The position numbers were made by a program, and so were the translations under genes. A DNA stretch of 16,962 nt, taken from assembly GCA_003660555.1 (NCBI GenBank), contig QMUK01000018.1:1-16962 (forward strand). Direction: 5' to 3'. Numbering within the stretch: position 1 is the stretch's first letter; every line of letters starts with the position of its first letter. This document shows positions 7,241-14,730 of this stretch, in pieces. The stretch comes from Thermococci archaeon (GTDB lineage: Archaea; Hadarchaeota; B88-G9). A model generated the notes under the pieces. It was not told the DNA's origin. It saw nothing but the letters and a program-made list of their open reading frames with translations, and did no database searches.

Positions 7241-7294
7241 ATGTGCTCCGAAACTTAATTAAGCTCTTCTCAGATACCCAATTGGGAGACGTCG

Positions 7295-8233
7295 GTGGAG
7301 GACGAAGAGAGGAAAGTCGAGGATATGCTCAAGAAACTAAGAGCTTTAGACGAGGAAATCAGAAAACTCAGGGATGAAAGAGATAGATATAACGAGGAAG
7401 TAAGGAAGTGGGCCGAGAAGAGAAACATGTACAATCAGGAGGCATCCCAGTACTATAAGGTCGCTAGGGAAGCTAGAGAGGAGAGAGATAAAATAAATCA
7501 GCAAGTAGCGGAGCTTAAGAAGAGGAAAAACGAATTAATAGAGAAAATAAGAGAATTGAGAGAGAAAGCTAGAGAATACAGAGATCTAAAAGAGAAGTAT
7601 AGGAAACAAGTAACAGTACCACTATCAAGGGTAAGAAGGGAGATAGAGAGAATAGAATGGGAGCTAGAGACCAGAGTGATGAGTTTGGAGAGGGAAAGGA
7701 GACTAGTAGACACAGTAATGAAGATGGCAAAAGAAGTCAAACTCAATTTGGAGTTCGTCAGGAAGTCTAGAGAATACGAGAGAAAGATGATAGAGATTTT
7801 GGCAGAGGCTGAGAAACTCAGAGCGGAAATGAATAACATAAGAGAAAAGATGATAGAATTAGCCAATGAGTCACAGACATATCACGAGAGAATGAAGAAG
7901 TACTATCAGATGGGAGACGAAATAAGACAGAAAGCTGATGAAGCACATCAGAAGGTCTTGGAGTACAGGGAGATAGCGAATAAGTACCACCAAGAAATGA
8001 TAGAGAAAATAAAGGAGAGAAACGAGATAAGAGACAAACTCAGAGAGATAGAGAGAAAGAGAATAGAAGAGGAAGAGAGACTGAGGGAAGAAGCCCTTAG
8101 GAAGGAAGCGGAGGAAGTGTATAAGAGATTTCAAGAGGGAAGAAGACTCACTTTAGAGGAGTTTAGGCTTCTGGAGAGGTATGGCTACATAAAACTCGGT
8201 GGTGTGGATGAAGACACTGGTTCTAGCGGTTGA
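7295..8233 (+). CDS. Long coiled-coil protein, COG1340 type
   Basis: The protein is 312 aa and almost wholly one coiled coil. Residues 3 to about 280 are dense in Glu, Lys and Arg with regular hydrophobic spacing, and blocks such as KWAEKRNMYNQEASQYY and REIANKYHQEMIEKIKERNE are typical of the archaeal COG1340 family. No membrane segment or catalytic motif is seen. The coil ends in a short separate tail, EGRRLTLEEFRLLERYGYI, a form I know from related archaeal proteins. The family has sometimes been labelled phosphoserine phosphatase, which nothing in this sequence supports. Start GTG 7295 has GGGAGA (7284-7289) upstream. Its 3' end overlaps the DUF373 gene by 26 bp, which implies joint expression. 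A structural or scaffolding role is likely but unproven. Confidence 0.85.
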   Translation: MEDEERKVEDMLKKLRALDEEIRKLRDERDRYNEEVRKWAEKRNMYNQEASQYYKVAREAREERDKINQQVAELKKRKNELIEKIRELREKAREYRDLKEKYRKQVTVPLSRVRREIERIEWELETRVMSLERERRLVDTVMKMAKEVKLNLEFVRKSREYERKMIEILAEAEKLRAEMNNIREKMIELANESQTYHERMKKYYQMGDEIRQKADEAHQKVLEYREIANKYHQEMIEKIKERNEIRDKLREIERKRIEEEERLREEALRKEAEEVYKRFQEGRRLTLEEFRLLERYGYIKLGGVDEDTGSSG

Positions 8234-9215
8234 CAGAGACAACGATCTTGGAGAGAAAGCGGGTGTGAAGGCTCCTGTTATAGGCAGAGACAAGGTAGTG
8301 GAAGCAGCAAATAAGCTAGCTCTATCTGACCCAGAGGATTCGGATTTAAATGTTCTATTTGGGGCAGTCAAAATAAAGGACGAGTATGGAGACGAGGCAG
8401 AAGTTGCAGTAATTACTGGGGATAAAGAAGTGGGGGTTATCTCAGATAAAGAAATCACTAAGCAATTGGAGGAAGTACTAGACAAGACGAAGCCTAAGGA
8501 CGTGGTTGTAGTCACAGATGGGGCGGAGGATGAATTCATACTTCCAATAATTCAGTCCAGAGTGCCCGTAACCCATCTGAGAAGAATAATAGTCCAACAA
8601 AGTCCAGGACTCGAGAAAACCTATGTCATATTTTTGAAGTATTTGAAAAAGACTCTGAGAGATCCAAAATCATCCAGAACTTTTCTAGGTATACCAGGAG
8701 TGGTGTTCGTTCTTTATCCAGTAACCTATTATCTCGGAATATTATTAGGAGTACCGATAAGTTTCTCCAGGATAGTAGTAGGACTCATAGGAGCATACCT
8801 ACTCTTCAGAGCATTTGATCTTGGAAAATACCTCTCTACCTCCAAGACGGGATTCAGAAAATTGACAGTAATGGGGGAGATCCTATCAATAGGTCTTCTC
8901 TCTATTGGGATATACAGAGGATTCTCTGGAATAGATTGGGCCTCTGGAGGATACCTAGAGGTCTTCTCCTCGTACTATTCGAAACTCTTCATCTGGGTAG
9001 TCATGGCAATAACAGTATTCTCCATAGCGAAAATAGTGGAGTCCGCGACCAAGGGAAGTGGAATAAGGTTGTATCTCACCACAATGCTCTATGGTTGGGC
9101 GATAAATCTTCTAGTCCTAGGAGTATTAACGGGACTATCCATAGCATACATTGTCATGGCAGTGGCTATTTTTTGGACTTCTTTGTTCCTAGGGAGAATA
9201 GGACCTAGACAATAG
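8208..9215 (+). CDS. DUF373 family integral membrane protein
   Basis: The protein is 335 aa from ATG 8208, which gives the family start MKTLVLAVDRDNDLG. GTG 8199 in frame is possible, but GGTGGTGTGG just upstream serves as the ribosome site. Residues 1-150 are a soluble alpha/beta domain with conserved acidic motifs AVDRDNDLG (7-15) and VVTDGAEDEF (101-110). Five or six membrane segments follow between about 158 and 328. DUF373 occurs widely in archaea and has no known function; the aspartate-rich motifs suggest metal or nucleotide binding. The gene overlaps the end of the coiled-coil gene by 26 bp, so the two products may act together at the membrane. Its own 3' end overlaps the opposing gene by 27 bp. 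Confidence 0.9.
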   Translation: MKTLVLAVDRDNDLGEKAGVKAPVIGRDKVVEAANKLALSDPEDSDLNVLFGAVKIKDEYGDEAEVAVITGDKEVGVISDKEITKQLEEVLDKTKPKDVVVVTDGAEDEFILPIIQSRVPVTHLRRIIVQQSPGLEKTYVIFLKYLKKTLRDPKSSRTFLGIPGVVFVLYPVTYYLGILLGVPISFSRIVVGLIGAYLLFRAFDLGKYLSTSKTGFRKLTVMGEILSIGLLSIGIYRGFSGIDWASGGYLEVFSSYYSKLFIWVVMAITVFSIAKIVESATKGSGIRLYLTTMLYGWAINLLVLGVLTGLSIAYIVMAVAIFWTSLFLGRIGPRQ

Positions 9216-9602
9216 GAAAGAGTTCTCGCCCTTTCTCTTTACAGTGACCCCTCTTAGACCACCTACGTATTTATGGTACCTTTTACCACCAACTTCGACG
9301 GATATGATGCCTCCTGGGTCTATTCTTATGTCTCCAGAGAATTTCAATTCAATTTGATCTGATTTACTGTGTACCCAATTCTCTATTTGGTAGAATACAT
9401 TTTCAACTTCCTCGGGCACTTTCAAAAGATCATCTATTCTCTTTTCGAGAGAAGTTAGTTTCTTCTCTATTAATTTGTAGACGGATCTCCTACTTCTATT
9501 GATGGCCAAGTACGTTAGGAGCAACACTACGAGAAGCAATGAGACTATTACCGCAACGTAGAGTATCTCCCACAGGGCATTTGGAGAGACCTCGAGGGAC
9601 AA
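9189..9602 (-). CDS. Single-span membrane protein with short coiled coil and C-terminal beta domain
   Basis: The protein is 137 aa and not recognised as a named family. A membrane span at about residues 11-33 (ILYVAVIVSLLLVVLLLTYLA) is followed by basic residues, which places the C-terminus in the cytoplasm. A coil covers about 40-78 (VYKLIEKKLTSLEKRIDDLL). The end is beta-rich (IELKFSGDIRIDPGGIISVEV, then GGLRGVTVKRKGENSFLL). The start is TTG 9602 with GGGAG (9608-9612) before it and a TATA-like TTTATATG (9631-9638) further up. It is divergent from another membrane-anchored coiled-coil gene, with 52 bp between them. The 27-bp overlap with DUF373 is convergent. Promoter, ribosome site and domain order all support a real gene. 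Confidence 0.7.
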   Translation of the reverse strand: MSLEVSPNALWEILYVAVIVSLLLVVLLLTYLAINRSRRSVYKLIEKKLTSLEKRIDDLLKVPEEVENVFYQIENWVHSKSDQIELKFSGDIRIDPGGIISVEVGGKRYHKYVGGLRGVTVKRKGENSFLLSRSYSP

Positions 9603-9619
9603 GACGTCTCCCGAAAGGT

Positions 9620-9642
9620 TTAACTTAATTCATATAAATAAA
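9620..9642. promoter_or_regulatory. Compact divergent promoter for the two membrane coiled-coil genes
   Basis: The 52 bp between TTG 9602 and ATG 9655 hold one A/T-rich block, TTTAACTTAATTCATATAAA. Read leftwards it offers TTTATATG about 30 bases before TTG 9602. Read rightwards TTAACTTAATT lies about 28 bases before ATG 9655, which has no clear ribosome site and so may be leaderless. Confidence 0.45.
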
Positions 9643-9654
9643 CCTTGGGTTGGA

Positions 9655-10398
9655 ATGAGGAGAAGGAGAGAGCTTGCGACAGGTAGAGGGTCCAGTACCA
9701 TAATAGGAGCGTTCCTCGGAGCAATTCTGTTCTCATTGGTTTATTATTTAACTTCATTATCCCTAGGAAAAATAGACACGGAGAGCATGATATACCTCTC
9801 TGGGGCCGGACTGATAGCAGGAGCTCTCTTAGGGTTTTACTCATACAAGGTCGTTGTTCTGGAGGAAACTAAAGTCGTTTATCTGAATGACCCAGAAGTG
9901 GGAGAGGAACTACAGAAGTTAGAGGAGAGAGAAAAAGCATTGAATGAATTAGTGAGATTGCTAAAATCTGAGAATAGAGAGCTAAAAGAAAAACTGAATG
10001 ACCTTGAGAAAGAAATGTCTGAGAAAGACAAAAAACTGACTGAGATAAGCGAAAAGAAAGCGGAGTTAGAGGAAGAAAAGAAAACATATAGGGAGGAGAA
10101 GATGAAGCTATTAGAAGACGCTACGAAGTGGAAGATGAGGTGCGAGAGATTAGAGGGAGAACTAGAACTATTAAGAACAGAGATAGACGAATATCGAAGG
10201 AAACTTGCTAATCTAGAGAGGGAATTGGTTGAGAAGAACGATTTAATTTCCAATCTCAGGGCCAAACTCAATTCACTGAGGAACGAGTTAGAGAGAGTCG
10301 AAGAAATAAAAATGGAGAACGAGGAACTTAAAAGTGAGATAGAATTTCTAAAAAGGGAAAGAGAGAGGCTTATTGAGGAACTCAGAGGGAGGTTATGA
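9655..10398 (+). CDS. Two-span membrane protein with long cytoplasmic coiled coil
   Basis: The protein is 247 aa with no named family recognised. A basic N-terminus (MRRRRELATGR) precedes a hairpin of two membrane segments, about 15-35 (TIIGAFLGAILFSLVYYLTSL) and 44-66 (ESMIYLSGAGLIAGALLGFYSY). Residues from about 80 to the end form an unbroken Glu/Lys/Leu coiled coil, for example LNDLEKEMSEKDKKLTEISE. Charge and topology put the coil in the cytoplasm. Such a shape suits a membrane tether or spacer. The gene is divergent from the single-span coiled-coil gene and follows the COG1340/DUF373 pair by about 440 bp, so four coil or membrane proteins cluster here. The last 17 bp overlap the methionine aminopeptidase gene on the opposite strand. 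Confidence 0.75.
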   Translation: MRRRRELATGRGSSTIIGAFLGAILFSLVYYLTSLSLGKIDTESMIYLSGAGLIAGALLGFYSYKVVVLEETKVVYLNDPEVGEELQKLEEREKALNELVRLLKSENRELKEKLNDLEKEMSEKDKKLTEISEKKAELEEEKKTYREEKMKLLEDATKWKMRCERLEGELELLRTEIDEYRRKLANLERELVEKNDLISNLRAKLNSLRNELERVEEIKMENEELKSEIEFLKRERERLIEELRGRL

Positions 10399-11251
10399 CC
10401 TCGCACCCATCTCTCTCCACTATTAGAGTTTCCTCGGCCTGAGCAACCAAGCCTCTCTTCGCCTCTCTGAGAACTCTGTGCGGATACAGGGCTCCAGCCT
10501 TAACTAGTTCTGTCATTAGTATCTCCAACGTCCTCTTGGAATATCCACTTATCCATCTCTCTGCAAACGGAAGACTACCGAACTCTAATTTCACTCTGTT
10601 TAGGAGTTCTCTCGCACCTTTGAGCCTAATGGGCACTTCTCTAATGAACTGAAATATGTAGACCTCTTCTGTATCTACAACTCTCCCAGAACCCATGGAG
10701 GAGAAAGGTTCTATTGCTATCACCATCCCTTCCTTCAATTTGAAGTCCCTCCCCTTGGGCACGTTGGGCACGGTAACACCCGAGTGGAGATTCCATCTAT
10801 CTATAGAGTGTCCTCCCAAGTTTTCTATGGGTTTAAATCCTCTCTCCCTTATCACCTGTTCTATTACTCTTCCTATCTCTAGCACTGATGTTCCTGCTTT
10901 AACTATGCTTATGGCCTCGCTCAGTGCTTTTTCCGAAGCTTTAGTTAAATTTCCCCCACCCACTGTGAAGGCGGTATCTGCTATGTATCCATCGACGTGA
11001 ACACCTATGTCTACTTTGAGTACGTCTTCCTCGAGCAGAGTCTCCTTGGAGTCTCTACTGGGAGTGTAGTGTGCAGCAACGTCGTTTTTGGATAAATTAA
11101 CAGGAAAGGCTGGTTTCCCCCCAAGTTCAACAATTTTCGCTTCTATCAACTCTGCAATCCTTAATAGATCCATTCCTGGAGTAATGATCTCTCTAGCGAA
11201 CTCTTTTACTTCGAAAGCTATTTTGCCAGCTTCTAAGTATTTCCGGAGCAT
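10382..11251 (-). CDS. map: Methionine aminopeptidase, type II
   Basis: The enzyme removes the initiator methionine from new proteins and needs two divalent metal ions. From ATG 11251 it is 289 aa, close to other archaeal type II enzymes. An in-frame ATG at 11281 lies upstream of the predicted transcription start and is unlikely. The five metal ligands are visible: Asp81 in KVDIGVHVDG, Asp92 in IADTAFTV, His148 in LGGHSIDRW, Glu181 in AIEPFSS and Glu273 in AQAEETLIVE. Catalytic His61 lies in AAHYTPS. The type II insertion sits between His148 and the C-terminal lobe. The ribosome site is GGTGAT (11255-11260). It is divergent from the hydrolase gene, with which it shares a TATA element. Confidence 0.96.
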   Translation of the reverse strand: MLRKYLEAGKIAFEVKEFAREIITPGMDLLRIAELIEAKIVELGGKPAFPVNLSKNDVAAHYTPSRDSKETLLEEDVLKVDIGVHVDGYIADTAFTVGGGNLTKASEKALSEAISIVKAGTSVLEIGRVIEQVIRERGFKPIENLGGHSIDRWNLHSGVTVPNVPKGRDFKLKEGMVIAIEPFSSMGSGRVVDTEEVYIFQFIREVPIRLKGARELLNRVKLEFGSLPFAERWISGYSKRTLEILMTELVKAGALYPHRVLREAKRGLVAQAEETLIVERDGCEVITSL

Positions 11252-11280
11252 CGTATCACCACTCCCCAATCGATGGAACA

Positions 11281-11291
11281 CCTTATATCTC
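11281..11291. promoter_or_regulatory. Shared TATA element between map and the UPF0173 gene
   Basis: CCTTATATCTC reads as TTATATCT towards the hydrolase gene and as GATATAAG towards map. Initiation about 26 bases either way falls near 11312 and 11262. Each point is just before a GGTGAT ribosome site (11312-11317 on +; 11255-11260 on -) and the matching ATG at 11322 or 11251. The two sides are close to mirror images. Confidence 0.55.
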
Positions 11292-11321
11292 GGTCCATTT
11301 ACCCCTTGGATGGTGATGGGG

Positions 11322-11987
11322 ATGAGGATAAGATGGCTCGGCCACTCTGCATTTCAAGTGAATTCCGGTGGACTGGAGATATTGATAGACCCGTTCATTA
11401 GCGGGAATCCAAAGTGTCCGGTATCTGTAGAGGAGCTGAACCCAGACTTGATTTTAGTTACACATGCACACGAGGATCACTTGGGAGACGCTTTCGAGAT
11501 AGCGAAAGCTAAGGGATCCAAAATAATATCGATACACGAAATAGCAGTTAAGGCCGAAGAGAAAGGAGTGAAAGCAGAGGGAATGAACATAGGAGGAAGT
11601 ATAAAAGAGGGAGAACTAGAAATAATCATGGTGAGAGCAGATCACTCATCCGAACTCGGCTCACCTGCGGGATTCGTCTTAATGGATGAAGAGACCTCAC
11701 TGTACCACACGGGAGACACAGGTATTTTCTCTGATATGAAACTCATTTCAGAACTATACAAAGTGGAAGTAGCACTACTACCGATTGGAAGCAGATATAC
11801 AATGGGAATTAGGGAAGCAACTAAGGCAGCAGAGCTAATTTCACCTAAAGTTATCATACCAATGCATTATGGTACTTTTCCCGTAATAGAAGCAGATCCA
11901 AACGAATTCAAGAGGAGAGTAGAGTCTTCTGTCCCAGGAACGAAAGTGGTAGTTTTGAATCCTGGAGAGGAATACAAGCATCCGTGA
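11322..11987 (+). CDS. Metal-dependent hydrolase, UPF0173 (metallo-beta-lactamase fold)
   Basis: The protein is 221 aa, normal for UPF0173. I start it at ATG 11322 (RIRWLGHSAFQV), with GGTGAT four bases upstream; in-frame ATGs at 11310 and 11316 are less favoured. Metal ligands of the fold are in place: THAHEDHLGD near residues 46-55 (HxHxDH), a His in RADHSSE, the bridging Asp in HTGDTG and the last His in PMHYGTFP. These proteins hydrolyse phosphoesters or similar bonds, but substrates of this subfamily are not established. The stop overlaps the region just before the PIN-ATPase start, so the two genes form an operon. Confidence 0.93.
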   Translation: MRIRWLGHSAFQVNSGGLEILIDPFISGNPKCPVSVEELNPDLILVTHAHEDHLGDAFEIAKAKGSKIISIHEIAVKAEEKGVKAEGMNIGGSIKEGELEIIMVRADHSSELGSPAGFVLMDEETSLYHTGDTGIFSDMKLISELYKVEVALLPIGSRYTMGIREATKAAELISPKVIIPMHYGTFPVIEADPNEFKRRVESSVPGTKVVVLNPGEEYKHP

Positions 11988-12001
11988 GAGGTCCGAAGAA
12001 A

Positions 12002-13594
12002 ATGAAATATGTCCCGGATACAAGTGTACTGGTAGATGGTAGGATAACTGAGTTAATAGAGAGAAACGAGCTAGTAGATCCAGAGGTAATAATACCTGAG
12101 GCAGTGATAGTCGAATTGGAGGTCATGGCAAACAAAGGCTTAGATACCGGATTTGCAGGATTAGAGGAGTTGAGAAAACTCTCTAGAATGGCTTCGGATG
12201 GAAAGATAGAGATGAAATACACTGGGCCTAGGCCAACTCCGGAACAGATAGAGGTGTCTCATACAGGAGAGATAGACAGGATAGTAAGAGATGTGGCTAG
12301 AGAGGAGGACGCTGTACTAATAACGGGAGATTACGTACAAGCCAGAGTTGCTGGAGCATACGGGCTTAGGACGATATACCTAAGACCCGAAGAGCACGAA
12401 GAACCTGAGATAATGAAATACTTCGACGAAACTACAATGTCTGTACATATAAGAGAAGGAGTGCCACCCATGGCAAAGAAAGGGAGACCTGGAAATTTCA
12501 AGTTAGTTGAAATAGGAAATAGGCCAATAACTGAGCCAGAGATAAGGAAGATGGCTAGAGAGATAGTGGAGTTCGCTAGGAGAGACAGAGACAGCTTCAT
12601 AGAAATCGAGAGAGAGGGAGCTACCGTAGTCCAAATGGGGCCTGTGAGAATAGCTATAGCTAGGCCCCCTTTCAGTGACGGTTACGAGATAACTGCTGTG
12701 AGACCAATAGCCAAAGTAACTCTGGAGGAATACAGCATGTCAGAGAAACTTAAAAAGAGAATAGAAAAGAGAGCGGAAGGAATACTTATTTCAGGCCCAC
12801 CAGGGGCAGGGAAATCAACGTTTGCGCAGGCTCTTGCAGAGTTTTATTCTTCTAAGGGGAAGATAGTTAAGACGATGGAATCTCCTAGGGATCTACAGGT
12901 CTCACAAGAGATAACTCAGTACTCTCCACTAGAAGGGGACATGGAGAAGACAGCCGAGGTATTACTCCTAGTTAGACCAGATTACACAGTGTACGATGAG
13001 ATGAGAAAGACCAAGGATTTCGAGATATTCGCGGACATGAGATTAGCTGGAGTTGGTATGATAGGAGTAGTCCACTCCACCAGACCGATAGACGCTCTCC
13101 AGAGATTCATAGGGAGAGTAGAGCTAGGAGTTATACCCCAGATAGTTGATACAGTCATCTTCATAGAGGACGGGGAAATAAGGAAAGTTTACGAGGTCAG
13201 AATGACTGTGAAAGTACCAACTGGAATGACGGATCTGGATTTGGCTAGACCAGTAATAGAGGTAAGGGACTTCGAGAAAGGGGAAGTCGAATATGAGATA
13301 TACACCTACGGAGAGCAAGTAGTAGTTATACCCGTGAGAAGAGACGAAAAAGTTTCGAGAAGAGAACGAACTCACGAGATAATAGGAATCAAGGAGACTA
13401 AGAAGCAATTATTCCTCCTGGTTGGGAAGGAGTTCTCGGGAGAGAGAGTCGCTCTCTACTGCGATGGAGAATACGTATTAACAGCCAGAGTAAATCGTTC
13501 GGGAGAAATTAGGATAAACAAGAGATCGGGAGTAGCCAAGAGAATAGTCAATCTGTTGAAAAAAGGGGGGAGACTGAGCATTACTCCGCAGTAG
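12002..13594 (+). CDS. PIN-domain ATPase with C-terminal KH-like domain (PINA family)
   Basis: The protein is 530 aa. ATG 12002 is chosen because GAGGT (11988-11992) lies nine bases upstream and the protein then begins MKYVPDTSVLVDGR, the classic PIN start; GTG 11984 is in frame but overlaps the previous stop. The PIN nuclease domain covers 1-125 with acidic residues Asp6, Glu38, Asp92 and Asp110. A secretion-ATPase-like (type II/IV) motor follows, with Walker A GPPGAGKS at 265-272 and a Walker B-like stretch PDYTVYDEM at 326-334. The final 70 residues look like a KH-type nucleic-acid binder. In Sulfolobus the related PINA is a hexameric ATPase that promotes Holliday-junction migration and interacts with the resolvase Hjc. 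All key residues are present. It ends directly against the opposing gene, with no intergenic base. Confidence 0.93.
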   Translation: MKYVPDTSVLVDGRITELIERNELVDPEVIIPEAVIVELEVMANKGLDTGFAGLEELRKLSRMASDGKIEMKYTGPRPTPEQIEVSHTGEIDRIVRDVAREEDAVLITGDYVQARVAGAYGLRTIYLRPEEHEEPEIMKYFDETTMSVHIREGVPPMAKKGRPGNFKLVEIGNRPITEPEIRKMAREIVEFARRDRDSFIEIEREGATVVQMGPVRIAIARPPFSDGYEITAVRPIAKVTLEEYSMSEKLKKRIEKRAEGILISGPPGAGKSTFAQALAEFYSSKGKIVKTMESPRDLQVSQEITQYSPLEGDMEKTAEVLLLVRPDYTVYDEMRKTKDFEIFADMRLAGVGMIGVVHSTRPIDALQRFIGRVELGVIPQIVDTVIFIEDGEIRKVYEVRMTVKVPTGMTDLDLARPVIEVRDFEKGEVEYEIYTYGEQVVVIPVRRDEKVSRRERTHEIIGIKETKKQLFLLVGKEFSGERVALYCDGEYVLTARVNRSGEIRINKRSGVAKRIVNLLKKGGRLSITPQ

Positions 13595-14647
13595 TCATCC
13601 ACTCTCCCCGACAAGCCTCTTGTAAAGCTTCCTAACGTCTATCTCACTCGGCTTAACCCCGTCGTAGATGCCCTCAACTATGGTTCTGGCTTGGAACAGT
13701 TCATCCTTTATCTCAGGGTCTTTTTCGTAGTACTTTTCTATTTTCCTAATGGCGTTTATCAGACCTGAGAGTTGCTCTCCATATCTGTCTGGATTTACTA
13801 ACCCTTTGGAATAGCTTTCCATTAGCTTCTGCCCAAAAGATCTTATTATCGAGACTTTCTCATTTTTTATCCATTTTTCTAGGTCTCTCTCATCTTTATT
13901 CCTCTGATTTTCTCGATATATTCTAAATATGTGGTTCATGCCATCCCAGAATCCAACAAAGGACTTTTCCGCATCTTTTATCTTCACTCCCTCTTTGAGG
14001 ATTTCTGAGTACAGGAGATTCAGCAAATCCGACTCCATTTTCGACTTATCCATTCCAGCACACTCTCCAAGGACCAACTTCTGTAAAAGGTATCTCATTC
14101 TCTTATGAAACTCTAATTCTCCAGCTATTGTACTGAAAGAAGAAACTAACTCCCTTGGAGATCTTTTCTCTCCTCTCTTGTTAGTCCACTCCTTCAACCC
14201 ATGCCAGTTGGACGTCTCTATTAGTTTCATCAACTGTATGAATAGTTCCTCATCCGATTCAGGGTCGTACTTTCCCTTCAGCCCATCCATCTGCGCTTTG
14301 AGTACACCGAACCCCAAGTCCAGGATCGGTATTGTGCATCTACTCTCTATTTCTCTGGGGACTCCTATGTCCCTCAGTATTGAGAGGAGCTCTCGGTACT
14401 TTCCTTTGACGCCATCCCCCAGCAATTCTGTGAACATCTCCCTGAGGTCCTTTGTGTCGAGATTTCCCCTCTCTTTCTCTAGTTTATACGCGAGATATCC
14501 AATTGATTCACCTATTCCAAATACATCTGGTACCTTCCCATGAACTTTCCTGATTTTTTCCTCTATTTCTCTTTTTGTTTCCTCAATCATTCTCAGCTTC
14601 TCTTTGAATTCCTCATCCATCTCTTTCTTGCCTTTGAAAAACGACAT
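13595..14647 (-). CDS. Unrecognised 350-aa alpha-helical protein
   Basis: I do not recognise a family. The protein is charged and appears almost wholly helical. A short coil lies at about 10-40 (MDEEFKEKLRMIEETKREIE), and a set of helices follows with no signal peptide, membrane segment or nucleotide motif. Possible markers are a Cys-containing core stretch SRCTIPILDLGFGVLKAQMD near 102-121, LGECAGMD near 193-200, and a Trp/His-bearing part, FVGFWDGMNHIFRIYREN, near 230-247. Start ATG 14647 has a strong ribosome site, GGTGGGAGGG. The gene follows the zinc-finger/winged-helix gene in the same direction with 83 bp between them and may have its own promoter. Its stop abuts that of the PIN-ATPase. 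Confidence 0.8.
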   Translation of the reverse strand: MSFFKGKKEMDEEFKEKLRMIEETKREIEEKIRKVHGKVPDVFGIGESIGYLAYKLEKERGNLDTKDLREMFTELLGDGVKGKYRELLSILRDIGVPREIESRCTIPILDLGFGVLKAQMDGLKGKYDPESDEELFIQLMKLIETSNWHGLKEWTNKRGEKRSPRELVSSFSTIAGELEFHKRMRYLLQKLVLGECAGMDKSKMESDLLNLLYSEILKEGVKIKDAEKSFVGFWDGMNHIFRIYRENQRNKDERDLEKWIKNEKVSIIRSFGQKLMESYSKGLVNPDRYGEQLSGLINAIRKIEKYYEKDPEIKDELFQARTIVEGIYDGVKPSEIDVRKLYKRLVGESG

Positions 14648-14665
14648 TTCCCTCCCACCCTACAC

Positions 14666-14678
14666 ATGTATTATACAT
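14666..14678. promoter_or_regulatory. Perfect 13-bp palindrome upstream of the 350-aa gene (possible operator)
   Basis: ATGTATTATACAT is two exact 6-base arms around one T. It lies 19 bases before ATG 14647, between the ribosome site and a TATA-like CTTTTAAG (reverse strand, 14693-14700), near the predicted initiation point. A dimeric repressor could bind there. The same bases (TGTATAATAC) could also serve as a poor TATA box. Confidence 0.4.
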
Positions 14679-14730
14679 ATGCAGCATCTCATCTTAAAAG
14701 TATTCCGGAACACGTTCTGTTCGAAGTCCA

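Noticed and set aside
7498-8134. Reverse-strand open frames inside the COG1340 gene
   Set aside because: They have the same low-complexity Ser/Leu/Phe composition and arise as a shadow of the coil codons. There is no ribosome site or family motif.
8936-9208. A 90-codon + strand frame inside DUF373
   Set aside because: Out of frame with a conserved membrane protein, with no start context and no protein-like pattern.
9879-10406. A 175-codon open frame on the - strand opposite the long coiled coil
   Set aside because: Its product is a Ser/Phe/Leu-rich low-complexity string, the expected reverse reading of Glu/Lys coil codons, and the + strand frame has membrane segments, a proper coil and a promoter.
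11088-11321. Possible 78-residue N-terminal extension of the UPF0173 hydrolase
   Set aside because: It would lie antisense to map and cross the shared TATA element. The family starts at RIRWLGHSAF, right after a GGTGAT site.
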